The notes beneath the pieces are model-generated. The model worked only from the letters and a program-made list of their open reading frames with translations. It was not told where the DNA came from and made no database searches. From Adineta ricciae (Eukaryota; Rotifera; Eurotatoria; Adinetida; Adinetidae), in assembly GCA_905250025.1 (NCBI GenBank), contig CAJNOJ010000033.1:248001-312000 (forward strand): a stretch of DNA of 64,000 nucleotides, written 5' to 3'. The position numbers and the translations under genes are program-made. Shown one piece after another: positions 1 to 11,749 of the stretch. Every line of letters begins with the position of its first letter. Position 1 is the first letter of the stretch.

Positions 1-318
1 TTTAGTTGATGCCATCTTCTGCTGTTGTTTTTTCGTCGTCTTATGATTTGTTGCTGTCCGCCATTCACTAGCAACATCATGGCCTTTTTCGATAAGTAAC
101 GCAACAGTCCTTTCATAGTCATAGTCACAATCGAACAAAGCAACTAAAGCGTCTTCTTGATTGGAATTGGCAACAACATCGAGAACTTTTCGAACAATGT
201 CTTGTACTTCTGGTTGATCATGTTTCTTATCATCAATTAATTGAGCCAGACGAATTTGTTCTGCAGTTGGCTGATGATGTTGCGTGCTGACGGCGCCTGT
301 GGCCGCTGCAACGCTCAT
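1..318 (-). CDS. UBAP2L: UBAP2/UBAP2L (lingerer) N-terminus, partial
   Basis: The 106 codons from the ATG at 318 down to the left edge stay open, so the gene continues outside the window. The protein opens with a short low-complexity leader and then a UBA-like domain at about residues 18-85. It contains the run TAEQIRLAQLIDD, which is very close to the start of the UBA region in vertebrate UBAP2L and fly lingerer. It is followed by an acidic helix pattern (ALVALFDCDYDYERTVALL) and a Trp-containing end that also match. Family members are cytoplasmic RNA-granule and ubiquitin-binding proteins that influence translation. The RGG part that normally follows would lie outside the window. The family call is firm; the choice between UBAP2 and UBAP2L cannot be made from this fragment. 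Confidence 0.85.
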   Translation of the reverse strand, partial: MSVAAATGAVSTQHHQPTAEQIRLAQLIDDKKHDQPEVQDIVRKVLDVVANSNQEDALVALFDCDYDYERTVALLIEKGHDVASEWRTATNHKTTKKQQQKMASTK

Positions 319-1224
319 TCTGATATATTAATATATACACACAATACACACGAGAATATAATAGGATAAGAAAAACGTGTGAAAAACACGACGATGAAAT
401 GTGTTTTCACAAATAATAAGGAAAAATTTGTTTTTTTTTTCTTCTGGAAGAGAAAAAGAGGAATAGAATAATCTAAAATATATCAAAATATCTTTTTTTG
501 TATTTTAATCGGAAATAGAACAATAGAATAAATGACAACATACGCCATCGTTTCCTCTCAGTTTTTTTTTCTAATTAGAACAACTTCAATTCCATAGTTT
601 ATCGTCTCGACGCCATTCATACTTTACATGGACTCCTACATTTACTATTCGAATAAAATGTAAATAAAAGTTATTTTCACGTCAAAAAAGATTTCTTTTC
701 TTTTATTTTAATTTTCATATTTAAAGTCGAACAAAGATGAACAAAACATCAACTGCAAAAATAAATATCACTCCACATTTCATTTGTGAGAATCAAAAGA
801 GAATTTTGAACGTATGATTAACTCGCATGGCAATGTAGATGGCGGTATAAATCCGCAAGTGCGCGTCTCGTCGCGAACAAAACAGCTAATGTTCACATTA
901 TAATCATGAAGAAGGTCCAACTAAAAAAACGTTCCCAGGCGGCATGACATTCATCTCTTAGTTCAGCTTGATGATAACGAGCAGCAGATTAGTGAATGCA
1001 AGATAGTATTCGATTCGACGAAAACCAAAACGCAAATAATTTGTATCTGTTTTTTTTTATAAATTACTCTTTTTATGCAAACGAATGAAGAACATAATAA
1101 CAACAAAAAATTATTATATGTATACAGATATATAAATACTCAGAAACAATCAAACAAACAAATAGGAACAAAAAACGTGCGAGAATTGTTTTATTTGTGT
1201 CGAATAAGATTTGTTTTATTAACA
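319..1224. other. AT-rich intergenic stretch
   Basis: About 900 bp lie between the UBAP2-like start and the 3' end of the MIER gene. It holds homopolymer A/T runs and scattered AATAAA-like words. An open frame at 1075-1257 (+) has a low-complexity N/K/Y-rich translation and overlaps the MIER tail; I treat it as chance. The first part must contain the UBAP2-like promoter. No other structure is visible. Confidence 0.6.
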
Positions 1225-2851
1225 CTATACTATTGTCGGCGTTGTCTCCATGGTTGACTTTGAAATAAACGACGGTTTTTTTGCTGAGACTTCGTTAACG
1301 TCATTGTCCACTTGATCGAACGTTCGTTTTGCTGTGGAACTGATAGTTTCGTGTTGATGAATGGTTACAAATGAGATCGATGAATCGGCTGGTATTGATG
1401 CATGGATTTTATAATCATTCGAGAGGAACGAAGAGGAATCCGAAGAATCAACTGCACCGCCTACAGAGCACAATTGATGTTCTTGTTCTTCAATGAATTT
1501 CCCAATAATATGACTGCAATCAAAAATGTCGAATTTAGCAGAAAGGAAAAGACAATCGAAATTACCTGACGGAAGTCAGTGGATTCAAATGTCGTTGCTC
1601 TTCGATGAACAATTCATAGTGTTTGCTCTTCTTCCATTGATAATAAAAATAAACTATTTCGGGAATGAATCGAGTTGAGCACTGAAAATATCGAAGTAGG
1701 TGATAACTGATGACAAACGAGCAAAATTACTTTTGAGACAGAAATTTTCTTGAAATCTTTGCCGTATTCACGTAAACCTTCTTCGAATTGCTGTATTTCA
1801 TTTAATGACCATGCACGGTAAGAGTCTAAATTCAGCGTTATTTGTGTAATAAAGTACCAAAAGCAAATTTCTTACAGATATTTTTCATTGGTAATTGACG
1901 AAATTTAGTTAATGCTGAATCAGTGTCGAATTGACACTTCAAAAATGTCTGAAGCGATATTTCGTCGTCCGATGATGGATCTATACGAACACATATAGTA
2001 CTTGATGTGAGGAAAAGGAAAGTTTTTACATTCAGTATTTGTGATTTTGAGATATTTATCGATAATTTCATCGTCAGTGTCACTTGCTAATGAAGATGAC
2101 CAAAGCAATTCATCGTCTGGTACTAAAACGTCCATACAGCATTGATTCTGGTTGAGATATCTAACAAATATGTTCCTTACTTTCACGATTATCGGCGTAG
2201 TCATCAGGTGAACTACATTCAACTGTTGCTTCGATATGTGCTTGGTATTCTTCTCCGATATTGATTACCTAGAATAGAAGAGCCATCCTATCGACGAGAT
2301 TTGTGCTGATTGACACAAACTCGAACGAAATCAGGTTCGTATAAACTATCTTCTGTGTCATCGCAATCAGGCAATAAATCGCCATTGACATGGAACAGAC
2401 CAAGTTTTCGTTCGTTTTCATTGCTGTCATCTTCGTCGTCTTCAACTTCTGATGAACTGTATGACTAAAAATTGGAAACATGAGATCTAGAAAGGTTATT
2501 CTACACTCGAATCTACTTCTTCGTCTTCTTGAGAAGTATCATTATCATTAACTGATTCATCGTTTTTGTATAACTTGAGCAATTCATCTAATGGCATTTC
2601 TGCATCCTAGAATATAGAAAATCCGTGCAAATGAAGTTTACCATTGAGTAAATAGAATACTGCTTCTAAACGTGTCAATTCATTTTGTTTATTATCGTTA
2701 GTTGATTGACTTTCTTCATACTGTTGTTGATAACCATCACTATCTAAGAAACAAAAGTAGCCGAAGAAATTTTATTGAAATAGAAACGAAAGAGAAATTC
2801 ATTCGAACCTGTATTCGTCGTTTCTAAAGACATATCGAATAAGTCAAACAT
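1225..2851 (-). CDS. MIER1: MIER family corepressor (ELM2-SANT protein)
   Basis: This is a multi-exon minus-strand gene from the ATG at 2851 to the TAG at 1225-1227. In order it shows a Gln/Asn-rich leader; the motif DAEMPLDELLKLY, matching the MIER motif MPIHELLSLYGY; an acidic stretch; an ELM2 domain (DDELLWSS and FLKCQFDTDSALTKFRQLP); and a SANT domain (WSLNEIQQFEEGLREYGKDF followed by FYYQWKKSKHYELF). The order and spacing are those of MIER1/2/3, nuclear proteins that recruit HDAC1/2 through ELM2-SANT. Introns are short, for example 1514-1565 (52 bp). The Ser/Thr-rich tail is not recognisable. It is divergent from the aconitase-like gene, with 286 bp between the two candidate starts. Paralogue number within MIER1-3 cannot be assigned. 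Confidence 0.85.
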
Positions 2852-3137
2852 ATGAAAGTTCTGTGACTTCTATTATTTTTCTTTTTTTTCTCAACTCATT
2901 CTTCATTGGCCGATTCACTTCACCAATTATCAATGAACTTCATAGATGACACTACGGAAATATTTTACGACGTAATTTACAAGAAAAATCCGACAACCTA
3001 CATTTATTTTCATTCATTTGGATTATTTTCAATTGAAAAAAAGTTTCGATTGGATAGGACGAATAACAAATATTAAAAGTATTTTTTTGGTAAGCACAAT
3101 CAGGAGACGTACTTCAATATAATCTCCATTATTACGT

Positions 3138-6100
3138 GTGAGAATAAATAAGTACAAAAAACAATGTGTTTTGAAAAAGATCATCCCTATAAATCCTTAC
3201 GAACATCTATCAAACACAATAATCAAGAACATGTCTACTACGATGTATCCCAAATTAATCCAGAAATATTCTGTAAACGAAATCATTCTCGTTTCATTGT
3301 GTAAAAAACAATGTATTTTTTTTCTTCGTATTCTAGCACAATTACCATTCTGTCTTCGAATTCTACTTGAATCCACTGTTCGTCATTGTAATAATGTCTC
3401 GATCGAAAATAAACACGTGCAGCAAATTCTTAATTGGCAACATAACACATTACCAAGTAGTGAACTGCCATTCTTACCTAGTCAAGTTCTTATGCATGAT
3501 TTCTCGTAAGTCACATTTTAATGAAAAAGTTCACAGATGAGAAAGCATTTTGTTAACTAGGGGTTTACCAGCAATTATTGATTTGGCAGCGATGCGTGAT
3601 GCAGCTGTTCGACTAGGTATTGATCCACTGACGATTCAACCAAGTGTACCAACAACACTTCTACTGGATTATTATAATATGGATGCTGATGTGGCTCGAA
3701 AGTGAGTGGGAATCTGTATGATGGATTGATGTTCTTGAATTGATTTGTTTTAGAATCGTAAGAAAAACAACGGACACGAATAGTTCCACAAATTTGGAAT
3801 GCGGCTATGAATTATGTCCGTTTCATCAAGAAAAAACTGTTTGGTAAGTGTACTACTATGAAGTAGAGTAAATACAGAAATGATTTCCTCTAGTGCTGAT
3901 GCCATTGAAAGAAATCAACAACTAGAATTTGAACGTAATATTGAAAAATTACAATTAATGAAAGTAAGTTCGAAGTTGATTTAAAAAGAAAACACTATCT
4001 AACATATCTCACTGGTTTTGTCAGTGGAGTGCAAAAGCCTTCAATCAAATATCCATCATCCCACCAGGAATGAGTGTGTGTCAACAGTTGTATCTAGAAT
4101 ATTTATCAAAATTGATTTTATTCGAACAAGCAAAAGATGAAAAACTCACACTAGTATATCCAGATACTTTCATTGGCACTGATACACATACGACACTTGC
4201 CAATGGATTCGGTGTGCTCAGTTACAGTAAATTAATTGCGAGCTGCTTGTTGAGGATAAATGTGATCCACTTATGATTTAGATATGGGTACAATCGAAGC
4301 CGAGGCAGCAATGTTTGGACAACCGATTCATATACGTTTGGCATCAGTCATTATCGGTTGTCGATTTGTTGGTCAGCCACACTTTATGTTAACATCAATT
4401 GATCTAATATCCGCTGTTATGAAAGTATGAAGTGTTTAAAATTGAACAAGGATACATTACTAAAAAGTTCTCTTTTGTATCAACAGTATCTTCGTCAGAT
4501 TGGTCTTGATAACAAATATATTGAGTTTTTCGGTTCAAGTCTTAGTTATTTAACTATCGCGGATCGTTCGTCGATGGCACATCTATGCGTAGAACAAGGT
4601 GCTCTTCTAGCTTACTTTCCTCTGGATGATTTCTGCCTGAAACACTATGCTCGTACTGGTATGTTCCCGTTCATTGATCTTTGTCTTTTTTCAACAATTT
4701 GCTTTCTAGGACAAGATCCTTCTTTAATCGATACAATACGAAATTATTTAGTTCAAGCTCAACTATTCAGTGACAATATTCAACACGAACACATTGTTTA
4801 TAGTGATGTTTACGAATTCGATTTGTGCACTGTGGTACCCAGCTGTAGTGGACCGAAGCGTGCACAAGATAAAGTGTCTTTATGTTCGATGAAATCGGAT
4901 TTTCGAGAATGCCTTACTGCACCATCTGGATTTAAAGTATGAATCCACAATTCATTGATTTCAATGATTTTTATCTGTTGCTTATTAGGGTTATAATCTG
5001 TCGGTTGATCAGCTGGATTGTTCGACGACAATTTCTTCGAATGAAGTTTTAAAACATGGTTCTATCACTCTTGCTGCGATAACAAGCAGCACAAATGGAA
5101 TTAGTCATGCTACATCCTTATTAACGACAGGTTCGTTCGAATCTATTGAACCTCGATGTATATTCTTCCTCTTCTGTAGGTTTATTAGCCAGAAATGCTC
5201 TTAAGCATAGTCTTCGAATATCGAGTTTTACTCAAACTTATCTCTCTCCTGGCAGTGGAATAGTTACTACATATTTGCGTGAAAGTGGAGTTCTAACAGC
5301 TCTAGAACAACTAGGGTAAAGCTAAAACTTGCTTGTCTCATTATCAACAACTCATCTGTTTAGTTTTCGCATCACTGGCTATGGATGTCAAAAATGCATT
5401 CAAAATGAAGAAAACAACACGTTCAAACCGGATATCAAACAAATTATCAATCAAGTTCGTAAAAACATAGCAAACATAGACTTATGGAAACTATTTTGAC
5501 ATGCTTGTAGGACAATTTAATCACCATTGGTATGGTAAGTGGTGCACGACAAATTCAACAGCGTCACTCGCTAGCAAAAGCGAATTATGTGACATCATCA
5601 CCATTAGTTCTCGCTTATGCACTAGCGGGCAATGTGCTGATCGATTTAGAAAATGAAACGATCTCGGTCAATGAGAAGACTATTTCCATGCGAGATATCT
5701 GGCCAACACGTCAGGAGATTGAAGAGATCGAAGATAAATTCATTATCAAGAAAATCTTGCATAGAATCAATGAAAGGATTCAAGTAAATCGAACGAATGA
5801 AAATGACACTTGAGAGAATCAATTGTCTATTCTAGACGGGTAACCCACAATGGAATTCCATAAAAATCCCTGCAGTTCACACGCATTTACAATATCCATG
5901 GGCGGAATATTCAACTTACATAACTCGTCCACCATTCTTTGATACTGTAGTAATAAAACCATTGTTCTGTTTCTATGACTTTCAACATTTGATTGAATTG
6001 TTTAGATTAAACAGAATACTCTATCGAATACGATTTCTATCGAAAATGCACGTGTACTGCTCTATTTGGGTGATCAAGTTTCTACTGATCATATTTCTCC

Positions 6101-6921
6101 AGCCGGTTCTATATCTCGAACATGTCCAGCAGCAAAATATCTTACACAGAAAGGGTAAAATGGCCAAAGTTCGTTCTCTTGCAATTCTGTATATTTTCAG
6201 TATCGCTCCACGTGACTACAATTCGTTCGGTTCTCGTCGTGGAAACGATGCTATTATGGTGCGCGGTACATTCAATCATGTTCGTTTGAACAACAAACTT
6301 GTTTCGAAACGTCCATCATCATTACTTCCGACCTCGTCGCCATCACCAGCTACGACTACACTCTATCATCCAACAAACACTGAGATGGATATTTTCGATG
6401 CATCCGAACACTATCGTAATGCGAAAATACCGCTCGTTGTTCTTGCCGGTCGAGATTACGGTTGTGGACCATCGAGAGATTGGGTTGCGAAAGGACCATG
6501 GATGCTCGTAAGTTTAAACGAACTGCTTTAGCTAACATTTAAATAAACGATTCATTCTAGGGCGTTCGAGCTGTGTTGGCCGAAAGTTTCGAACCGCAAC
6601 ACCGTTCAAATCTAATCGGCATGTGTATCTTGCCATTGCAATTTCAAAATGGTGATACATGTGCATCATTACACTTAACTGGAAAGGAAATTTTTTCAAT
6701 CGAATATAATATTTACAATAATGACAAATTAGCCATGATTAAAGTAATTGTCTCTCTCTCTCTTTCAAATATTCTTCATGATAATCTTTTCTTTTATCTA
6801 GTTGGAAAATGGTAAAACATTTTCAATGATTGCTCGCGTTGATACGGAAATCGAACGTCTTTACATGCTTCACGGCGGTCTTCTTAACTATGTTCTTCGA
6901 CAAACAGTGAATTCCAACTAA
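3138..6921 (+). CDS. Aconitase/IRP1-like protein with degenerate active site
   Basis: The spliced product aligns along its whole length with cytosolic aconitase/iron regulatory protein 1, from NPYEHL near the N-terminus to [12 protein letters not shown] before the TAA at 6919-6921. Conserved blocks include [30 protein letters not shown] and [16 protein letters not shown]. Key catalytic positions differ. The Fe-S ligand Cys in SCTN (Cys437 of human IRP1) is Ser (codon 5088-5090). The catalytic Ser of GxGSSRD is Pro (6469-6471). The His of the conserved D-H pair is Tyr (3670-3672). GTDSHTT reads GTDTHTT. The other two ligand cysteines (5386-5388, 5395-5397), two active-site Arg in the GARQIQQR segment and the SRDW end are kept. 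About 14 short introns are present. The start is uncertain; 3138 is the first in-frame ATG. I infer it is not an active aconitase and may be an RNA-binding paralogue. Confidence 0.88.
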
Positions 6922-7131
6922 TTGCCTAACAAAAACAAATATGTACATCTTCTGCAGAATGATAATGATATCTTGTTAGTTATGTCGTAGAGAAAAAAAT
7001 TACAATCGTAATATACTCTTATTTAATTCTTATAGAGAGAAAGAAATAATGTCTTGTTCGTTTTGGATTTTTAAAATAAAAGAACGTATAAAATGATTAT
7101 GATGATTTCTTTGTCAATTTCTTCTTTATTT

Positions 7132-7136
7132 TACAG
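7132..7136 (+). promoter_or_regulatory. Splice acceptor 3 nt before the UFSP2 start
   Basis: A T-rich run ends in ACAG, followed by ATC and then the UFSP2 ATG at 7140. Only 218 bp separate this ATG from the stop codon of the upstream same-strand gene, which leaves little room for a separate promoter and leader exon. The layout fits a spliced-leader trans-splice acceptor; an ordinary 5'UTR intron is the alternative. Confidence 0.5.
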
Positions 7137-7139
7137 ATC

Positions 7140-8910
7140 ATGTTGATCATTTCTTCGAATTTACAAGATGAATCGATTTTAATACGTATTAGTTGTCAAA
7201 CAAATCTGTTCTCTACTCAGGGTAGATTGCACTCGCGTTTTTAATACTAATTCAAAGTCTGTTTTTGTCATCTTTTAAGATAACGATGAGGAACTCAGTG
7301 CATTTCGTGCTCTGTTGACCGACAGTGGTTATCATTTGAATTCACCACTGAATATTTACTTCACCCGAGACGCTGTTTTCACGAATGATGGGAAATATTC
7401 GTTAGACGAAGTTACACTTGGCGAGTTCATTGAAGAAAATGATAAAAATGATAAAAAGCCGAAAAATGATGCTTATCGACGAATATATCCATGGCAGATG
7501 ATATCCGGAAGGTTGATGCGACACACCACAGGTGATGAATCTTGTTATACACCAGTCCTTGATAAGTGCAATACGAAGAAAAAAGGACAAAGTAACTAGT
7601 GTCTTTTTCTGTATTTTCGCGAAGACAAACAATCATTTTGTTTAGATATTCCTTTAAATCTTGATTTACTTGCCGTTGCTGAACGCTCGACAACAATAGG
7701 AGATCTGCGTCGACAATTAGAAAGTCAACTTGCTCGACAATTAGATATACTTGAAGAAAGTCTAAATCGTCGAGTAAAGGTCAATACATCACGAAGATGA
7801 ATGAAACGCATTCTGTGTTTTCTAGACTCAAAATAACAAAACATTCCGACATTATTATGTCAAGTCAATCAATCAAATTGTTACAGTATCTGATGATGAT
7901 AAGGACAATGGTAGACAATCTGTATAAATTTGTATTTTTATCGCTTTTCTGTTCTATTTAGTACGAAATGAACTTCAAGTCAAATATCCTCAATTGCCAA
8001 TGAATCAACCATTTATTTCGATGGATTTTGGCGATGGACAACTAGCATCATTGATGACCAGCGGACGATTATTCGATGTTCACAAGAATCTTCCAGCAAA
8101 AGGTAAGAACACCTGTTGGAAAATTTGATTCATAATCCTCTTTTGGTTTAGTGAAAGGCGGCGAACAAACACTAGTTGATGGTCACTATGCATATTATCA
8201 TTATATGCAAGATAACTTTGATGATAATATGTGGGGATGTGCGTATCGATCGCTACAAACTCTTTGTTCATGGTTCATTTTACAAGGATATACGACAAAA
8301 CCCGTTCCAACACATGCACAAATACAACAAGTATTGAAGTGAACTAGAAAAAGTCGGAAAATAAGTCTTTTGGTGACGATTTTTAGACCCTTATTGATAT
8401 CGAAGATAAACCAAAGAAATTTTTAAACTCTCGTCAATGGATCGGCAGTATGGAAGTGTCATTCGTTTTACAAAACTATCTGAATGTAAACAAGATCTCC
8501 GATTAGCAATTCAAAAGCATCCAACATTTATTTTTAGGTTGAATGTAAAATCATTCGAGTCGAACGCGGAGCTGATATGGTTGAACATGTCCGTGAACTT
8601 ATCAATCATTTCAAGAGAGAAGGAACCCCAATTATGATTGGTGGTGGTGTTCTAGCACATACAATCATAGGTGTGGATTTTAATGAATCAACAGGCGATT
8701 CAATGTTACTCGTTCTCGATCCACACTACACCGGAGTGGATGATATTAAGACTATTCAAGATAAAGTTCGTTTATTTTCTAGTGTTGAAGTCAGTCACTG
8801 TATTCTTTGCTTCATAGGGTTGGGTTGGCTGGAAACCATGGTCGTTCTGGTCGAAAGATGCATTCTATAATCTCTGCTGTCCGATTCGACCTAAACTATC
8901 TTCTTCCTAA
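7140..8910 (+). CDS. UFSP2: UFM1-specific protease UFSP2
   Basis: The gene starts at [18 protein letters not shown], similar to the human UFSP2 N-terminus, and ends at TAA 8908-8910. The C-terminal papain-like domain is highly conserved: [19 protein letters not shown] holds the catalytic Cys (codon 8238-8240), then [25 protein letters not shown] and LDPHYTG with the catalytic Asp-Pro-His. It ends with [24 protein letters not shown]2 matures the ubiquitin-like modifier UFM1 and removes it from targets such as ER-bound ribosomal protein uL24 (RPL26). The Gly of the usual DNGWGC is Met here, adjacent to but not part of the catalytic set. Short introns interrupt the gene, including one inside the catalytic domain. 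It lies 218 bp downstream of the aconitase-like gene on the same strand. Confidence 0.95.
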
Positions 8911-9483
8911 TGAAATAAACAAGTTTTACTTCTATATTGTTATCGCCAACAAGATTGTTTTAGTTTTATGCTATTCTATTCGGGAGTTCGGAATAAAACA
9001 TTGTTTTAAATCTTCAATTTCGATATATTTCGTCTTTATGAATATTTATTTGATTCATATTTATCATTCCCTTGCTACGTGTTCTTTTTTTCTTAACGTT
9101 CAACATACAATTTTCGCGACAAAAAGACGTAAGAAAAGAAAACTAGTATCACTCTGAAAAAGTATGTTCACATATTTTCGAAAAAAATAAGACACATTGA
9201 ACAAAAGCATCGCGCTTATACAGAGAGCAACAATACGAATACAAACACATGGCTAGCTAATCATTGACACTAATCACATATGCTACGTAGATTTGGATAT
9301 ATATACACATACAAGAAAAGATGTACTCATGTGTCTTTTCTTTTCTACAAACAATTAACCAAAAGATAAAGAGAATTTGAACAGAAAGGAGAAGGACAAT
9401 AGAAAAATATTGAATTTCAGAAAGGAATACATGCTGTAAACGTAAATGACATGTAATTTACAGATAAGACATAGCTTTTTTTT
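8911..9483. other. Convergent intergenic region
   Basis: This is 573 bp between the 3' ends of UFSP2 (+) and DCP2 (-). It is AT-rich, with A/T homopolymers and AATAAA-like words suited to the 3'UTRs. An open frame at 8807-9157 (+) has no ATG-supported homology and looks like the out-of-frame tail of UFSP2. Nothing else is seen. Confidence 0.6.
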
Positions 9484-10954
9484 TCAAGCTTGCACCGCAA
9501 TGCGATGATCGGTGTTCGCCGTTGAGCAATTATTATTGCAATTGGCTTTTCGAATAGCGTCGTTCAATCGATCAAGGATACTCACTGACTTTTGGTTCGT
9601 TTCAAATGATTCTTCGATCGATTGTTGTTGTGTTGGTGGTTGAAGTAAATTCAATATATCTGAACTGGACTTGTTTACTGGTGGAATTGATGGCCAAATG
9701 GGTAAACGGCCTAGTAATTTATCGATAATTGAGTTATCATCTTGTTCTTTGGGCATCGAATGAGAAGGTGATAACATTGTTGAAGATTTCTGTTCTTTAT
9801 GTGGTAAATATTCAAAAATTAAATGTCTAAAGAGAAACATTTCTCATCCCATGTCTCCTATTTCTCTTTGACTTACTCGATGAATGGTAAAGCTGTATAA
9901 TAAGGATCTGTTAATCGTTGTTGTTCTTTCCAGTACTGTCTCAAAGTATGCATTTCATCATTATTTGTGCATAAATTAAACCACATAATATCCTAAACAA
10001 CGAATTTATTTTCACTTTTGCATTGGAAATGCTTTCAATCTTTTTCTTACGATAATTTCCCGTTTGTCATATTCGAAATGAACTTTTGTTTCATCGAAAT
10101 TTTCAATCACAAACAAGCCAACCATGCGGTTATCAGCTAAACGGGCTTCCCAATATTGTGATGGAGACCATGAACTTAAATCCACATTGACTTCTTCACC
10201 GAACTACGAATAGTAATCAACCATGCTTATCGCTGCAATCTATGAAATAACTTACTTCTCGCAATGCACACGACCATTGACTTTCGAATGCATATGTATC
10301 TGGATTAAGTTTCAGTTTGCCTTTTGGAAAACTCCAATAGTATTTTTCATTCTGCACTAAAAATACCTGAAATACAACGTTTAGATGAAGATCGAAGAAA
10401 GATCAGTTCATATTACTTTATTTTGTTTATTGATTAAGACAATACCGAATGCTTCTTGTTGGATCTGTCGGTAAGTGTTGATAAGCATTCGAATCAAATC
10501 GCTTTTGCCTTGCAGTTTTGGATAGAGCATTTCTAATAAATCTGAGAAAGAGATTGCATTAAGAATTGTAATATCAATCAAACATGTCGAGCTTACGAGT
10601 GTCTAGAACGTATTGAGTAAACTTCTTTCGTTTGGATATTTGTCGTGTATCTTGAGCGAAAAACCATTTTTTCTTGATTTGTTCCAAATCCAAAAATAAC
10701 CGCAATGGATCTTGGGTTCCAACCAAGCGAAGGATCCTCCGGCTAGAACAAACTCTGTATGAGAAATTTCTTTATCATCCTTCTTACTTGAAACTTTGTT
10801 TGATATTGTTGGGCTCAGATTGATGATGCATGATGCTTTGCAATAGTGCTGGATTGGAAAAAGCGGCAAAATACGGTTGTTGTCGGAACCAACCATCGGT
10901 ATTCGGTGATAGTGATGAAGCCGGTGCAGAAGTAGGTGATTGCGGTGCACTCAT
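9484..10954 (-). CDS. DCP2: mRNA-decapping enzyme DCP2
   Basis: Minus-strand gene from the ATG at 10954 to the stop at 9484. After a Pro/Ser-rich leader it has a divergent Box-A-like helical region (LFLDLEQIKKKWFF and KKFTQYVLDT). The Nudix fold begins at AFGIVLINKQ, with VFLVQNEKYYWSFPKGK corresponding to VLLVQGYLAKSGWGFPKGK of human DCP2. The Nudix box is kept in outline: Gly, then REFGEE carrying the metal-binding glutamates. The Gly-to-Arg-Glu spacing is 19 residues instead of the usual 13, and the last box Gly is Asn. Box B follows (YYTALPFIEHLIFEYL). DCP2 removes the m7G cap in the cytoplasm and starts 5'-3' decay. The tail is short for the family, about 100 residues. One intron near 10760-10800 is only about 33 bp. 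Confidence 0.85.
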
Positions 10955-11088
10955 TTCAGGTCAATTTCTGGTCTCATAAGCTATGCAGAATGCATGTGAA
11001 AGAAAAGAGACGAACGATTCAACAGTGATCAAATAAATGATGGAAATGAAATGATGAATGTTTGGATAAGACTACAAATGTATTTTCG

Positions 11089-11091
<3 letters not shown>

Positions 11092-11121
<30 letters not shown>
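11092..11121. repeat. (CT)n microsatellite
   Basis: About 15 uninterrupted CT units lie in the shared upstream region of DCP2 (-) and the phosphate carrier (+). CT/GA tracts in animal promoters can bind GAGA-type factors; no such factor is demonstrated here. Confidence 0.9.
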
Positions 11122-11123
<2 letters not shown>

Positions 11124-11367
11124 CTCTTTTCGTTCATTCTCCTTTCTATCAATAGTACATGTGTGCAGACAATGAGTGAATCGCGAAATACGGACGTCTG
11201 TCGAGATAAGAGGGGATAATCAAAACGAAGAAGTCTACTGAACTTCTCCTTCTAAAACGTTGTACATTTTTGAAAGAAAAGCACGTTTATTGTTTGTGTG
11301 TACGCTCAAAGAACTTTATTGAAGATATATATTTTATACAGACAGATAGACAGACATATACTACCTG

Positions 11368-11375
11368 TGACGTCA
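11368..11375. promoter_or_regulatory. CRE-like palindrome TGACGTCA
   Basis: A perfect 8-bp ATF/CREB palindrome lies in the 795 bp region between the divergent DCP2 and phosphate carrier genes, 375 bp from the carrier ATG. A chance 8-mer is possible in 64 kb, so this is only suggestive. Confidence 0.35.
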
Positions 11376-11749
11376 TAGCGTGATCTCTAGAGGGCAGTAG
11401 GAATCGAATGGGTGATCTGTCAAAACTATGAAAAAACACTTTTTAATGCTGATGATCTCGATGAGACTGAGATATTGTGTATATTCATTGAATAATTTCG
11501 TTACACATATTTATTTACTTGTAAACAACAAACTGACTATAGACCCGCAAATAAAGGTCGGATATCTCCTTTTATGGTTGTTTTGGACTCCATCGCGTCA
11601 TTACTCGAACTTTTCAAAGTCCATCACGCCTTTACGTCACATGTACTCTAGTGATACTTATTTCATTTGATAACAGTTGATTTTGATTTACAGTATTTAC
11701 TTTTTGCATTCACATTTCTAGACCTTTTCTACTTTGAAAATCGTTCACA

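Noticed and set aside
3138-6921. Mitochondrial aconitase as the identity of the aconitase-like gene
   Set aside because: Sequence blocks (NPYEHL start, [30 protein letters not shown]) match the cytosolic aconitase/IRP1 branch, and no targeting peptide is evident.
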